A DNA stretch of 64,000 nt from an uncultured Oscillospiraceae bacterium (GTDB taxonomy: Bacteria > Bacillota > Clostridia > Oscillospirales > Oscillospiraceae): assembly GCA_944385675.1 (NCBI GenBank), contig CALWYD010000046.1:1-64000 (forward strand), written 5' to 3'. The notes beneath the pieces are model-generated. The model ran no database searches. It had not been told where the DNA came from and saw only the letters and a list, made by a program, of their open reading frames with translations. Both the position numbers and the translations under genes were made by a program. Positions 51,288 to 58,715 of the stretch are shown here, in pieces; position 1 is the stretch's first letter, and every line of letters starts with the position of its first letter.

Positions 51288-53372
51288 TTATTCCACGTCC
51301 CGGTAGTAGAGCCCGCGGGTATACTCGTTGGGCTGGTACGAACTGCGGTTCAGGTAGCGATCCAGCACCTGGACGCACTCGGGGGGCGTTTCGGTGGTAA
51401 ACATCAGCCGCCCGGCCCACAGGCCGGCCCGCTGCCAATCGGCCCACTTGTCGGCCAGAAAGAGCTTTTTACTGTTTAAAATCTCATTGCGGCAGCCCCA
51501 GGCTTTTACAACGGGGAAGCGCTCCCCCCGCCGGTCGGTGAGCTGATTGAGTCCGTGGCAGGTGTGTTGGCCGGAGTGGTTGTGGATGATGCAGTTTTCC
51601 GTGATCATCAGGGGAAGCCGGCCGTAGACCACAGCCTCCAGGGGGAGGGCCTTGGACAGGTCTCGGATCTGGGGTAGCTTCAGCTCGAAGGAGGCGGTGG
51701 CCCCCTCAAAGCCCATGCGGCGAAGTTCCTTCAGACTCTGGCTGTTAAAGACACCGATACCGAAGTCGGAGCGCACCCGGAAGCCCAGCCGCATGGCGCG
51801 ATAGGCTCCGTCAAGAGTGCCCGCCAAGGCCTGCTCTACGCCCTGCTCCCGCAGGGCCGCCAGGGCGGACTCCAGCTCCTTTGCCTCGCTGTCGGAACAG
51901 ATGCGGGGCAGCAGTACGGCCGCCTCCACCCCGGCGCTTTTGCAGCGCTGCAAAGCCTGGGGCTCCTGAAGGGCCTCCTGGACGGGCAGATAGACCAGGG
52001 CCGGCCTGCGCCCCAGCAGTTCCGGGGAAAGCTGCTGAGCGGTGCGTACCGACAGGGTAAACACAGGGGGCTGCTTGGGGTTTGGATAGCGCACGCCGGG
52101 ATGAAAGGGCTCCTTGGGCCGCTGGGGAAGGGCGGTGCGCTGACGGGTCAGCTCCTCCAGAGCCTGCCGCCGCAGACCGTTGAGGACGGACAAGGGGAGG
52201 GAGAGCCCCTCCTCCACCCGGACAGTGGCCTTCTCACAGAAAAAGGGGGTGCCCCCGGTGCGCTGGAGCTGTCCCTCCACCTTCTCCCGGGTGAGAGGGA
52301 CATTTCGGGCCTGCTCGGGGCTTGGCCCCTCCACCCGGGCGATACGGCCCTCCCGGTCCTGAACCGCCACCTGGGCGGGCCGGTCGGGCTGGAGCAGGGC
52401 GTAAAAGTGCACCGGCTCCTTCCGATGTTCCCCGTTTTCATAGCTGGCCCGGGCCTGGGCAAACAACTCCCGGGGCTCCTTCTCCTCCTGGCGCACCCCG
52501 AACATGTCCGGCCCCTTGTTTCCCAAAAAGTAGCCGTCGGTAAAGCCCTGGCGGGAGAAGGCCTGTTCCAGGGCGGTCAGCTCCTCCCCGGTGGGCTCCC
52601 GCCCCTCCCGGATGGCCCGGGAATAGACCCCGGTGACAATGGCCACATATTCCGGCCGCTTCATCCGTCCCTCCAGCTTGATGCACTTGACCCCCATCTT
52701 CTCCACCTCTTTCAGGTGGCCGGCCAGAGACATGTCCTTCAGGGAGAGGGGGTATTCGTCCGCCCTGCTGCCCCAGCCGTACTTCATCCGGCAGGGCTGG
52801 GCGCACAGGCCCCGGTTGCCGCTGCGCCCCCCGATAACGGAGGAGAAGAAGCACTGCCCGGAGTAGCACATACACAGGGCCCCGTGGCCGAAAATCTCAA
52901 TTTCAATGGGGGAGTTTTGGCAGATATAGGAAATCTGCTCCCGACTGAGCTCTCTGGACAGAACCACCCGGCTCATTCCCAGATCGGCGCACAGCTTTAC
53001 TCCGTCCAGGGAGTGGACGGTCATCTGGGTAGAGGCGTGGATGGGCAGGGCGGGAACCGTCTGGCGCAGCATCCGGGCCACGCCCAGATCCTGCACCAGT
53101 ACCGCATCCACCCCAATGTCGCTGGCGTGGGCAGCCACCTGGGCGGCCCCGGGCAGCTCCCGGTCGGTGAGCAGGGTGTTCAGGGTGAGGTATACCTTAC
53201 ACCCCCGAAGATGGCAGTAAGAAACCGCCGCCGCAGCCTCCTCCTGGGTAAAGTTTTTCGCGTTGCGGCGGGCGTTAAAGTCCCCGTATCCCAGATAGAC
53301 GGCGTCGGCGCCGTTCTGTACGGCAGCGACAACCGCCTCCATGGAGCCGGCGGGGGCAAGAAGCTCCAGCAT
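51288..53372 (-). CDS. U32-family peptidase-like protein (tRNA/rRNA hydroxylation type)
   Basis: This 694-residue protein starts MLELLAPAGSMEAVVAAVQNGADAVY-like, the U32 hallmark. It carries the cysteine signature with GHGALCMCYSGQCFFSS and GNRGLCAQPCRMKY that binds an iron-sulfur cluster. The long C-terminal part corresponds to the DUF3656-type extension. Relatives RlhA and TrhP catalyse prephenate-dependent hydroxylation of rRNA or tRNA; peptidase activity is doubtful. AAGGAGG is seven bases before the ATG at 53372. It follows zapA, as in many Clostridia. Confidence 0.9.
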   Translation of the reverse strand: MLELLAPAGSMEAVVAAVQNGADAVYLGYGDFNARRNAKNFTQEEAAAAVSYCHLRGCKVYLTLNTLLTDRELPGAAQVAAHASDIGVDAVLVQDLGVARMLRQTVPALPIHASTQMTVHSLDGVKLCADLGMSRVVLSRELSREQISYICQNSPIEIEIFGHGALCMCYSGQCFFSSVIGGRSGNRGLCAQPCRMKYGWGSRADEYPLSLKDMSLAGHLKEVEKMGVKCIKLEGRMKRPEYVAIVTGVYSRAIREGREPTGEELTALEQAFSRQGFTDGYFLGNKGPDMFGVRQEEKEPRELFAQARASYENGEHRKEPVHFYALLQPDRPAQVAVQDREGRIARVEGPSPEQARNVPLTREKVEGQLQRTGGTPFFCEKATVRVEEGLSLPLSVLNGLRRQALEELTRQRTALPQRPKEPFHPGVRYPNPKQPPVFTLSVRTAQQLSPELLGRRPALVYLPVQEALQEPQALQRCKSAGVEAAVLLPRICSDSEAKELESALAALREQGVEQALAGTLDGAYRAMRLGFRVRSDFGIGVFNSQSLKELRRMGFEGATASFELKLPQIRDLSKALPLEAVVYGRLPLMITENCIIHNHSGQHTCHGLNQLTDRRGERFPVVKAWGCRNEILNSKKLFLADKWADWQRAGLWAGRLMFTTETPPECVQVLDRYLNRSSYQPNEYTRGLYYRDVE

Positions 53373-53426
53373 GGGCAATCCTCCTTCCCGGCGGCAGACA
53401 GCCCGCCCAGAGGGCGGGCCTGTCCG

Positions 53427-53738
53427 TCACTTCCGGTTTTGCAGCTTAAAGATCTCCCGCTTACACTCAGACAGCTCCATCTTCAGGCGGTTGGCCTCCT
53501 CCAGCTCGTCCTTAATCTGCCGGCGGAGATTTTCTGAAGTCTCCTGCTCTTTAAAGTACTGGTCGGCAATATTCATGGCGCACAGTACGGCGGCGTCCGC
53601 CTGGGACAGGCGGGCCCCCTCCAGCTCCCGCAGCTGACTGTCCACATGGGCGGCGCACTTATGTACGTAGGCCTCGTCCTCTACGGCGACCATAGTGTAC
53701 TCCCGATCGGCAATGGTAACCACGACCTTGTTTTTCAT
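53427..53738 (-). CDS. zapA: Cell division protein ZapA
   Basis: This 103-residue protein has the ZapA N-terminal domain (VVVTIADREYTMVAVEDEAYV, near residues 5-25, and helix ADAAVLCAMNIADQYF) and a C-terminal coiled coil (about 68-100). It binds FtsZ and bundles filaments at the division ring. The ATG at 53738 has GGGGAGG upstream; the frame extends upstream without support. A promoter lies about 65 bases upstream. It probably starts the long minus-strand transcript through the U32 gene and beyond, although an 8-bp hairpin at 53401-53419 follows it. Confidence 0.9.
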   Translation of the reverse strand: MKNKVVVTIADREYTMVAVEDEAYVHKCAAHVDSQLRELEGARLSQADAAVLCAMNIADQYFKEQETSENLRRQIKDELEEANRLKMELSECKREIFKLQNRK

Positions 53739-53801
53739 GGCGGATCCTCCCCTTTTTCTTTCTGGGTGGCGGGTGGGCAAAATAACCCAACTTATTGTAT
53801 C

Positions 53802-53829
53802 ATTATACCACAAGGCATCCGGTTTGAAA
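53802..53829 (-). promoter_or_regulatory. Promoter of zapA
   Basis: On the minus strand TTTCAA (complement of 53824-53829) and a perfect TATAAT (complement of 53802-53807) are 16 bases apart. Confidence 0.5.
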
Positions 53830-53910
53830 AATAAAATATCCATGAATTTTTTGCTTTTTTAACCGGAAGTTTGGGGAGAGGAGGTGGGGAAAAACTGGGG
53901 GAATTTTCTG

Positions 53911-53939
53911 TTTACGTCGGAAGGATTTTGCGGTAGAAT
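53911..53939 (+). promoter_or_regulatory. Promoter of the dnaD-type gene
   Basis: TTTACG (53911-53916) and TAGAAT (53934-53939) are 17 bases apart, giving a leader of about 170 bases. Confidence 0.5.
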
Positions 53940-53944
53940 GAACA

Positions 53945-54090
53945 GGAAGCGCGAAGCCGCGCGAGGCGTAGCCGCGGCAGCGTGACAGGAGGAAGCGCGA
54001 AGGCGAGCGGAGCAGCGCGGATGGACCGGGGCGAGGGCGAGCGGAGGGCCGCAGGGCGGCCCGCAGCCGTATGCACTTTATGACGCCCGG
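53945..54090 (+). repeat. GC-rich repeat leader upstream of dnaD
   Basis: This purine- and GC-rich stretch contains two exact direct repeats: GGAAGCGCGAAG at 53945-53956 and 53991-54002, and GGCGAGCGGAG at 54002-54012 and 54036-54046. Several other GCG-AGC variants lie between. It is transcribed as the leader of the dnaD-type gene. It contains no recognised riboswitch and could be a family of intergenic repeats in this genome. Confidence 0.5.
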
Positions 54091-54117
54091 ACAAAGACGA
54101 GGGGAGGGGGTGCTTCC

Positions 54118-55062
54118 ATGTCTCAAACCATGATACCAGGCGGGCTGCTGGCCATGACGGGGGAAGCGGCGGATCGGCTGTTGGGGCTGGACAGCGGCGA
54201 CGCCGCCCTGCTATATGTGTACCTGCTGCGGCAAGGAGATCTGCGGGGGCTGTCCTGGCCGGAGGAGCGGTTGCGCCCCGCCCTGGAGAAGCTGCGGCAG
54301 GCGGGCCTGGCCCCGGCGGAGGAGGCCCTGCCCGACCCCGCCCTCCGGGAGGCCCCTGTGCCTGAGTACTCCACCGATGACATCACCGCTGCCCTGGGGG
54401 AGGGGGGAAGCCCCTTCGCCCCCCTGTGCGATGCGGTGGAGCGCCGTCTGGGCAAGCGGCTGTCAGCCAGCGATTTGAAGACGCTCTACACCCTCTACGA
54501 CCACTTGGCCCTGCCTCCGGAGGTCATTCTCATGCTGGTGGGCTGGTGTACGGAAGAAGTGGAGCGGAAATACGGCCGGGGACGCAGGCCGCGCCTGTCC
54601 CAGATTAGCCGGGAGGGCTTTGCCTGGGCCCGCCGGGGCATTGATACCATGGAGCGGGCGGAGGGGCATATTCAGCGCCTGACCCGCCTGCGCAGCCGGG
54701 AGGGGGAGGTGCTGCGCCTGCTGGACATCCCCCTGCGCCCCCTGGTGGAGCGGGAGCGGGCGTACATACAGGCCTGGGATGAGATGGGCTTTGATGACGG
54801 AGCCCTGCGCCTGGCCTATGAGAAGACAGTGTTAAAAAAGCAGTCCATGGACTGGAGCTACATGAACGGTATCCTGCGCCGCTGGCACGAGAAGGGGCTG
54901 CACAGTGAGGCGGCCGTCCGGGCCGGGGACCGGGATCCCCGCCCCGTCCGGGCCGGGGGACAGAGCCAGCGCCCCGCGCCTCCGGAGGAGGAGCGCCGGA
55001 CCCGAGAGGATATGGAGCGCATGCGCAGGATGATGGAGCGGATGAAGCGGGAGGAGGGCTGA
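54118..55062 (+). CDS. DnaD-domain primosome protein
   Basis: This 314-residue protein has an N-terminal winged-helix region (about 1-80), a DnaD-like domain (about 85-165, with LSASDLKTLYTLYDHLALP) and a second DnaD domain (about 210-265, with YIQAWDEMGFDDGALRLAYEKT and MDWSYMNGILRRWHEKG). A disordered, Arg/Glu-rich tail completes it. DnaD remodels DNA and recruits the helicase loader in Firmicutes. It is followed after three bases by an AAA+ loader gene, which fits that role. Two DnaD domains are common in Clostridia. Confidence 0.88.
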   Translation: MSQTMIPGGLLAMTGEAADRLLGLDSGDAALLYVYLLRQGDLRGLSWPEERLRPALEKLRQAGLAPAEEALPDPALREAPVPEYSTDDITAALGEGGSPFAPLCDAVERRLGKRLSASDLKTLYTLYDHLALPPEVILMLVGWCTEEVERKYGRGRRPRLSQISREGFAWARRGIDTMERAEGHIQRLTRLRSREGEVLRLLDIPLRPLVERERAYIQAWDEMGFDDGALRLAYEKTVLKKQSMDWSYMNGILRRWHEKGLHSEAAVRAGDRDPRPVRAGGQSQRPAPPEEERRTREDMERMRRMMERMKREEG

Positions 55063-55065
55063 GAC

Positions 55066-56067
55066 ATGGGGTATGACGGCAATGTGCTGCGCCGAGCTAC
55101 CCAGCAGCTGGAGGAACGGCGCCGGACCCGGCGGGACAAGCTGGAGCGGCTGCGGGGGGAGGCCTATGCCAGAGAGCCCCGGCTGGAGCAGCTGGACCGG
55201 CAGCTCCAGGGCACCATGTCCCAACTGGTAGCCGCTGCCCTGCGCCAGGGGGAGGATCCGGCTCAGGCGGTGCGGGAGATTAAGGAGCACAACCTGGATC
55301 TCCAGCGGGAGCGGGCTGTGCTGCTGGGGGCTATGGGGCTGCCGGAGGACGCCCTGGATGATAAGCCGGAGTGTCCCCTGTGCCGGGACAGCGGCTGGCA
55401 GGGGGCCAAGATGTGCCGGTGCCTGAAGGAGCTGTGTGCCCAGGAACAGATCCGGGAGCTGTCCAAGCTGCTGGATCTGGGAGAACAGTCCTTTGATACC
55501 TTCCGTATTGACTATTACAGCCAGACCCCCTGGCCCGGGTTGGGTTCCCCCCGGGAGAACATGGAGCTGGTGTATGAAGTATGTCTCAACTACGCCCAAA
55601 AGTTTGGCCGTTTTTACTTTAAAAACCTCTTTTTATCCGGGGCCCCCGGGCTGGGCAAGACCTTTCTGTCCGCCTGCATTGCCCGCACCGTGTCGGAGAA
55701 CGGCTTCTCTGTGGTGTACGATACGGCGGGCAACGTCTTTGCCCAGTTTGAGGCCCGGAAATTCCAGCGGGACAGCGACGACGGCCGGGAGGCCAAGGAC
55801 GAGACCAGGCGCTACCTCAACTGCGATCTGCTTATTCTGGACGATTTGGGCAGTGAGTTGACTACCCAGTTTACCCAGTCTGCCCTCTACGAGTTGGTGA
55901 ACGTCCGGCTGGTGGCGGGGCGGAGTACGGTCATCTCCTCCAACCTGACCCTGGAGGAGGCTGCCCGGCGCTACGCCCCCCAGATTGCCTCCCGCCTGGA
56001 GGGGGAGTACCATGTGCTCCATTTTTTTGGGGACGATATCCGGCTGTTGAAGAAAAATCGGATGTAA
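55066..56067 (+). CDS. DnaC/DnaI-type helicase-loader AAA+ ATPase
   Basis: This 333-residue protein has an N-terminal helical region, a zinc-finger-like Cys set (CPLC at 103-106 and CRC at 117-119), and an AAA+ domain with Walker A GAPGLGKT (192-199), Walker B LLILDDLGSE and sensor STVISSNL. This matches DnaI of Bacillus, which loads the replicative helicase. The ATG at 55066 starts three bases after the dnaD-type stop, so the two are cotranscribed. Confidence 0.92.
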   Translation: MGYDGNVLRRATQQLEERRRTRRDKLERLRGEAYAREPRLEQLDRQLQGTMSQLVAAALRQGEDPAQAVREIKEHNLDLQRERAVLLGAMGLPEDALDDKPECPLCRDSGWQGAKMCRCLKELCAQEQIRELSKLLDLGEQSFDTFRIDYYSQTPWPGLGSPRENMELVYEVCLNYAQKFGRFYFKNLFLSGAPGLGKTFLSACIARTVSENGFSVVYDTAGNVFAQFEARKFQRDSDDGREAKDETRRYLNCDLLILDDLGSELTTQFTQSALYELVNVRLVAGRSTVISSNLTLEEAARRYAPQIASRLEGEYHVLHFFGDDIRLLKKNRM

Positions 56068-56190
56068 CCGGACAAAAAATTCCGGGGAGAGGACTTTTCT
56101 CTCCTGTCCCGGCTATGCTACAATGGTGGAAGATTCCGGGCGCATTGTCCTGTCGCCCTTATATATTACCCGACCGCGGAGGAATGACCC

Positions 56191-56688
56191 ATGGCCTATG
56201 CGATTTTGACTCTGGTTCTGGTGGCCGTCGACCAGTTGGTGAAATACCTGGTACTCACCTACATCCCCCTGGGGGGCCATGTGCCCTTTATTCCCTATTT
56301 GCTGGAGCTGACCTATGTGAAGAACACCGGAGCGGCTTTTTCCCTGTTTACCCAGCACACCTGGCTGCTCACCCTGGTGTCCCTTGCCATGTCCGTGGTG
56401 CTGGCGCTGGCCCTGTGGAAAAATTTTTTCCGCCACCCTCTGGGGAAGGTTACCCTCACTTTGCTGCTGGCGGGGGCGGTGGGTAACTTGATTGACCGGG
56501 CACTGCGGGGCTTTGTGGTGGACATGTTTAACTTCCTGTTTATGGACTTTGCTGTCTTCAACGTGGCGGATATCTGTGTGGTGGTGGGGGGGATCTCCGC
56601 CGCAGTGTACTACCTGTTTCTGGCCGGAAAGCTGGAGCCGGGCCGGGAGGAGGAACAGACGGATGGAACCTCTGACCCTGACTGCTGA
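56191..56688 (+). CDS. lspA: Lipoprotein signal peptidase (signal peptidase II)
   Basis: This 165-residue protein has four transmembrane helices and cleaves prolipoprotein signal peptides after lipidation. The catalytic aspartates are Asp102 in GNLIDR and Asp127 in FNVADI, and the N-terminal VDQLVKY and VKNTGAAFS patches are conserved. CGGAGG is seven bases before the ATG. Its 3' end overlaps rluD by 26 bases. Its substrates include LivK at the start of the window. Length is normal. Confidence 0.95.
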   Translation: MAYAILTLVLVAVDQLVKYLVLTYIPLGGHVPFIPYLLELTYVKNTGAAFSLFTQHTWLLTLVSLAMSVVLALALWKNFFRHPLGKVTLTLLLAGAVGNLIDRALRGFVVDMFNFLFMDFAVFNVADICVVVGGISAAVYYLFLAGKLEPGREEEQTDGTSDPDC

Positions 56689-57574
56689 TCGGGAGGGGGA
56701 GCGGCTGGACGCCTTTTTGGCCCGGGCGGTTCCCCACCTTACCCGCTCCGCGGCCCAGCGTCTGCTGGAGGAGGGGGCGGTGACTCTGGGGGGGAAGGCG
56801 GCCAGGAAAAACGCCAGAACGGCCCCCGGCGACGTAGTGGAGGTCGCTCTCCCTGACCCCCAGCCGGTGGAGGTGCATCCCCAGAACATCCCCTTGGATA
56901 TCGTCTATGAGGACAGTGACGTCATTGTGGTCAACAAGCCGGTGGGGATGGTGGTTCACCCCGCCCCCGGCCACCCGGACGGAACCCTGGTCAACGCCCT
57001 GCTCTACCACTGCGGGGACTCCCTGTCCGGCATCAACGGGCAGCTGCGCCCCGGTATCGTCCACCGCATTGACCGGGACACCTCCGGCCTCATCATCGCG
57101 GCCAAAAACGACCGGGCCCACCTGGCCCTGTCCGCCCAGCTTCAGGATCACACCCTCTCCCGGGTATACGAGGCGGTGGCGGTGGGGGGCTTCCGGGAGG
57201 ACGGGGGGACGGTGGAGGCTCCCATCGGCCGCCACCCGGTGGACCGGAAGAAGATGGCCATTGATCCCAAAAACGGCCGAGCGGCGGTGACCCACTGGCA
57301 GGTGCTGGGCCGCTACCCGGGCTATACCCACCTGGAGTGCCGGCTGGAGACGGGGCGTACCCACCAGATCCGGGTACACCTGGCCTCCATTGGACATCCC
57401 CTGTTGGGGGACACGGTGTACGGGGCGAAAAAGCCCGTGCCCGGGCTGGCGGGGCAGTGCCTCCACGCCCGAAAGCTGTGCTTTCTCCACCCCGCCACCG
57501 GAAGGGCGGTGGAGCTGGAGTGCCCCCTGCCCGACTGGTTTGAGCAGATACTGGAAAAACTGACGAAGCGATAG
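56663..57574 (+). CDS. rluD: RluD-family ribosomal large subunit pseudouridine synthase
   Basis: This 303-residue enzyme isomerises uridines in 23S rRNA. It has an N-terminal S4 domain (about 13-60, RLDAFLARAVPHLTRSAAQRLL) and the catalytic domain with HRIDRDTSGL, where Asp137 is the nucleophile. VVNKPVGMVVHP and RLETGRTHQIRVHLAS are conserved. The ATG at 56663 lies inside lspA, with GGAGGAAC nine bases upstream, so translation is coupled. The lspA-rluD pair is a standard Firmicutes arrangement. The exact target uridines are inferred only from family. Confidence 0.93.
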   Translation: MEPLTLTADREGERLDAFLARAVPHLTRSAAQRLLEEGAVTLGGKAARKNARTAPGDVVEVALPDPQPVEVHPQNIPLDIVYEDSDVIVVNKPVGMVVHPAPGHPDGTLVNALLYHCGDSLSGINGQLRPGIVHRIDRDTSGLIIAAKNDRAHLALSAQLQDHTLSRVYEAVAVGGFREDGGTVEAPIGRHPVDRKKMAIDPKNGRAAVTHWQVLGRYPGYTHLECRLETGRTHQIRVHLASIGHPLLGDTVYGAKKPVPGLAGQCLHARKLCFLHPATGRAVELECPLPDWFEQILEKLTKR

Positions 57575-57575
57575 G

Positions 57576-57615
57576 ACGGCGGGTTCCCCAGAGGAGCCCG
57601 CCGCCCGGCTTTTCC
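57576..57615 (+). terminator. Terminator after rluD
   Basis: GGCGGGTTCC (57578-57587) pairs imperfectly with GGAGCCCGCC (57593-57602); TTTT follows after GCCCGGC. Confidence 0.6.
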
Positions 57616-57635
57616 GGCGGGCAAATATGATTTGC

Positions 57636-57664
57636 TTGCCAGGGGGAGGAAAAACTGGTAGCAT
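57636..57664 (+). promoter_or_regulatory. Promoter of the XRE-membrane gene
   Basis: TTGCCA (57636-57641) and TAGCAT (57659-57664) are 17 bases apart, 25 bases before the ATG at 57690. Confidence 0.5.
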
Positions 57665-57689
57665 AAGGCGGGAAGAAGGAGGAAAGGCC

Positions 57690-58157
57690 ATGAACGAGAT
57701 TGCTGCCAATATTAAAACGCTGCGCCGGGAGAAGGGGCTGAGTCAGGAGCAGTTTGCCCAGGCCCTTCACGTCACCCGGCAGACCGTGTCCGCCTGGGAG
57801 CGGGGGCTGTCCCGGCCTGGACTGGACACCCTGGGGGAGATAGCCCGGGTGCTGGAGGTAGAGCCGGAGCGGCTGCTCTACGGCACTTCCCAGAGGAAAA
57901 ATCCCATCTATCGCAGGGTGTCCTTCTGGCCGGTAGTGGGGGTAATTCTCCTCTTTTACGTTATGGTGTTCTGGGTGTTGCCCCTGCCCATAAGCCTGGT
58001 GGTGGGTACGTTTAACGACGCTGCCTTTTTGCTGTGCGGGCAGCTGTTTTTGTCCATTGTGGTGGTATTCTGCTACTGTTCCCTGAAGGACGAGATCCGA
58101 AACCGGGACTACTACCAAAAGATAAATGAGGAACATCCCCCCGACGAAGGGGAATAA
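57690..58157 (+). CDS. XRE-family regulator with C-terminal transmembrane helices
   Basis: This 155-residue protein has a Cro/CI helix-turn-helix at residues 3-63 (LRREKGLSQEQFAQALHVTR, then QTVSAWERGLSRPG), followed by two transmembrane helices in roughly 78-97 and 105-128, and a charged tail. Such small membrane-tethered regulators occur in Clostridia; the signal is unknown. AAGGAGG is eight bases upstream of the ATG at 57690. It is the second membrane-anchored DNA-binding protein in the window, after the MerR one at 4918. Confidence 0.85.
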   Translation: MNEIAANIKTLRREKGLSQEQFAQALHVTRQTVSAWERGLSRPGLDTLGEIARVLEVEPERLLYGTSQRKNPIYRRVSFWPVVGVILLFYVMVFWVLPLPISLVVGTFNDAAFLLCGQLFLSIVVVFCYCSLKDEIRNRDYYQKINEEHPPDEGE

Positions 58158-58162
58158 AAAAG

Positions 58163-58194
58163 CGGACCGGCCTACAGCGGATGAGGCCGGTCCG
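58163..58194 (-). terminator. Terminator after the CBS-domain gene
   Basis: CGGACCGGCCT (58163-58173) pairs perfectly with AGGCCGGTCCG (58184-58194); on the minus strand it is followed by CTTTTTT. It also separates the convergent XRE gene. Confidence 0.88.
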
Positions 58195-58203
58195 TCCCAT
58201 ATT

Positions 58204-58632
58204 TCAGCGCATCACAATGTTTTCGGAAATTTCGCACAGGGCCTGGGCTGCCTCCATGTCAAATCGGCGGCTGCGGGCCAGGTCGGACAGGGAGATTATC
58301 CCCACCAGCTTGCCCTGATCCACCACCGGCAGCCGGCGCACCTGCTGCTGGGCCATGAGGCGGGTGGCCTCCCGGCAGTCGTCCTGAGGGGTGACGGTGG
58401 CGCAGCCCCGGGTCATAATGTCCCGCACCGGGGTCTGGGCGGGGTCCTCTTCGGCGGCCACACACCGCAGCACAATGTCCCGGTCGGTGACCACCCCCCG
58501 CAGCCGCCCGTCGCTTCCGCATACCGGCAGGGCGCCCACGTTGTGCCTGCTTATAAGCCGGGCAGCCAGGGCAGCGGAGGAACCGGGCTCTATGGAGACT
58601 ACGCTGGGATTCATGAGATCCTTTACTTGCAT
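58204..58632 (-). CDS. Tandem CBS-domain protein
   Basis: This 142-residue cytosolic protein consists of two CBS domains: MNPSVVSIEPGSSAALAARL through VVTDRDIVLR, and MTRGCATVTPQDDCREATRL through GIISLSDLA. CBS pairs bind adenine nucleotides or related ligands and act as sensors. No catalytic partner domain is attached. The ATG at 58632 lies directly after a T-run, with AAAGG about nine bases upstream inside the 3' arm of an 11-bp hairpin, so expression may be controlled at that point. The start further upstream in frame lacks support. Confidence 0.87.
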   Translation of the reverse strand: MQVKDLMNPSVVSIEPGSSAALAARLISRHNVGALPVCGSDGRLRGVVTDRDIVLRCVAAEEDPAQTPVRDIMTRGCATVTPQDDCREATRLMAQQQVRRLPVVDQGKLVGIISLSDLARSRRFDMEAAQALCEISENIVMR

Positions 58633-58640
58633 AAAAAAAC

Positions 58641-58688
58641 CGCCTTTCCGGTAAAAATTGGTCTTGTGCCATTTTGCCCGGAAAGGCG
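58641..58688 (-). promoter_or_regulatory. Hairpin overlapping the ribosome binding site of the CBS gene
   Basis: On the minus strand CGCCTTTCCGG and CCGGAAAGGCG form a perfect 11-bp stem with a 26-base loop, followed by GTTTTTT and then the ATG of the CBS gene. The 3' arm contains the putative Shine-Dalgarno sequence, so the element can act as terminator of the upstream protease transcript, translational lid, or both. Confidence 0.65.
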
Positions 58689-58715
58689 ATGCTTTATTCT
58701 GGAGACGGCCGGTGC

